Origin: Kushneria indalinina DSM 14324
GTDB lineage: Bacteria > Pseudomonadota > Gammaproteobacteria > Pseudomonadales > Halomonadaceae
Direction of reading: 5' to 3'
DNA: 64,000 bases
Assembly (NCBI RefSeq): GCF_003385845.1
Contig: NZ_QRDJ01000008.1
Location: forward strand, 62,001-126,000
The notes below the pieces were generated by a model. It worked only from the letters and a program-made list of their open reading frames with translations. It was not told the origin of the DNA and searched no databases. Of this stretch, positions 63,369 through 64,000 are shown piece by piece. Positions within the stretch are counted from its first letter, which is position 1. Each line of letters opens with the position of its first letter. The position numbers were made by a program, and so were the translations under genes.

Positions 63369-64000
63369 TCAGGCGCCGGAGACGCCCATCAACACCTTGC
63401 CGGTACTGGTGTTCTCTTCCAGAAAGCGCATGGCGTTGTCAGCTTCCTGAATGGAGAAGGTGCGATCGATCAGCGGCTTGATGCGACCATCTTCCAGCAG
63501 CGGCCAGACGTGAGCATGCAGGGCGTCCATGACGCTGCCCTTGCCGGCCGGCGAGCGTGAACGCAGGGTCGAGCCGATCAGGCGCTGACGTTTCATCAGC
63601 ATGCGCGCCAGATCTACATTGGTTTCACGACCGCCCATGAAGCCGATCAGGATGATGCGCCCGTCGAGGTTGAGCACCTGCTGGTTCCATTCGATGTACT
63701 CACCGGCCACCGGGTCCAGCACGACATCGACCCCGCCCCAGTTCTGTACGGCCTCGACAAAGCTGCCGTCGTGGCGGTTCCAGCCGGCCTGGGCACCCAG
63801 CGCCTTGCAGGCCTCGATTTTTTCCTGGCTGCCCACGGTGACAAAGCAGGGGTTGTTGAAGGCGTGGCACAGCTGAATGGCGGCCGTACCGACACCGCTG
63901 GCCCCGGCGTGCAGCAGCACCCGTTCGCCTTCGCGCAGATCCGCTTCCATGTAGAGATTGAGCCAGGCGGTGGCGAACACCTCGGGCAGGGCGGCGGCGT
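63369..64000 (-). CDS. Zinc-binding/quinone oxidoreductase, MDR family (5' end outside window)
   Basis: The frame is open to the right edge, with at least 210 codons visible. It contains AALPEVFATAWLNLY (the usual start of the coenzyme domain in quinone reductases), the NADPH loop LLHAGASGVGTAAIQL and the C-terminal AxRFLEENTSTGKVLM-type end. It belongs to the medium-chain dehydrogenase/reductase superfamily, quinone oxidoreductase (QOR/PIG3-like) branch. The N-terminal domain lies beyond 64000. Confidence 0.9.
   Translation of the reverse strand, partial: AAALPEVFATAWLNLYMEADLREGERVLLHAGASGVGTAAIQLCHAFNNPCFVTVGSQEKIEACKALGAQAGWNRHDGSFVEAVQNWGGVDVVLDPVAGEYIEWNQQVLNLDGRIILIGFMGGRETNVDLARMLMKRQRLIGSTLRSRSPAGKGSVMDALHAHVWPLLEDGRIKPLIDRTFSIQEADNAMRFLEENTSTGKVLMGVSGA

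Overview
The window is a GC-rich, densely coded stretch of bacterial chromosome. Its gene content points to a halophilic gammaproteobacterium of the Halomonadaceae (Halomonas/Kushneria type). This is inferred from three TRAP transporter systems, a BCCT osmolyte carrier, a Pseudomonas-like mannitol operon, and gammaproteobacterial purEK, pstSCAB, YaaA, Tas and malic enzyme genes. There are no rRNA or tRNA genes, no CRISPR array, no insertion sequence and no prophage. It reads as ordinary chromosome rich in transport and catabolism modules.

Layout. 1-2451: the end of a membrane thioredoxin-like gene running off the left edge, a small membrane protein and a ClsC-type phospholipase D enzyme. 2488-3713: a small acidic protein and an alpha/beta hydrolase. 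3888-7770: a TAXI-type TRAP system (binding protein, DUF1850 protein, fused permease) whose permease is broken by a +1 frameshift in a run of eight G. 7796-12453: a flavin-dependent monooxygenase, a small membrane protein, zinc-free ribosomal protein L31 and a large MscS channel. 12473-22357: a divergent LacI regulator and a polyol operon mtlE-F-G-K-D-Y ending in transaldolase. Polyol is imported by the ABC transporter, oxidised by MtlD, phosphorylated by MtlY and passed to the pentose phosphate pathway. 22434-29012: a second sugar module with a ROK regulator, a ketose-epimerase-like protein, an SSS symporter, a FrcK-like kinase and a sugar:H+ symporter. 29158-35517: a LysR regulator followed by a DctPQM TRAP transporter, a DUF2848 protein and an amidase. 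35607-40398: NAD-malic enzyme, a DUF945 protein, a CvfB-like S1 protein and CrcB. 40424-44348: a Pho box and pstSCAB. 44592-46262: a BCCT transporter gene cut by an in-frame amber codon. 46522-52179: an extensin-like protein, VOC, DUF3253, GST, purE, purK and a class V aminotransferase. 52244-59129 (minus strand): a second TAXI system, preceded by dctD and dctB-like genes. 59622-64000: a Tim44-domain protein, YaaA, an aldo/keto reductase, a SEL1-repeat protein and a truncated quinone oxidoreductase.

The most interesting signal is a complete-looking sigma-54 circuit at 55574-55718. Two copies of GCGGA-N2-TCCGC lie about three helical turns apart, about 100-140 bases upstream of a TGGC-N8-TTGC element. 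This element faces a TAXI transporter, and the intergenic region is bordered upstream by genes for a DctB/DctD-like sensor and activator. Other findings are two isolated gene-breaking lesions (TAXI permease and BCCT), stem-loops at the binding-protein/permease junction of four transporter operons, a possible small RNA before 46522, and inverted operator-like repeats around a good sigma-70 promoter between the ROK regulator and the epimerase gene.
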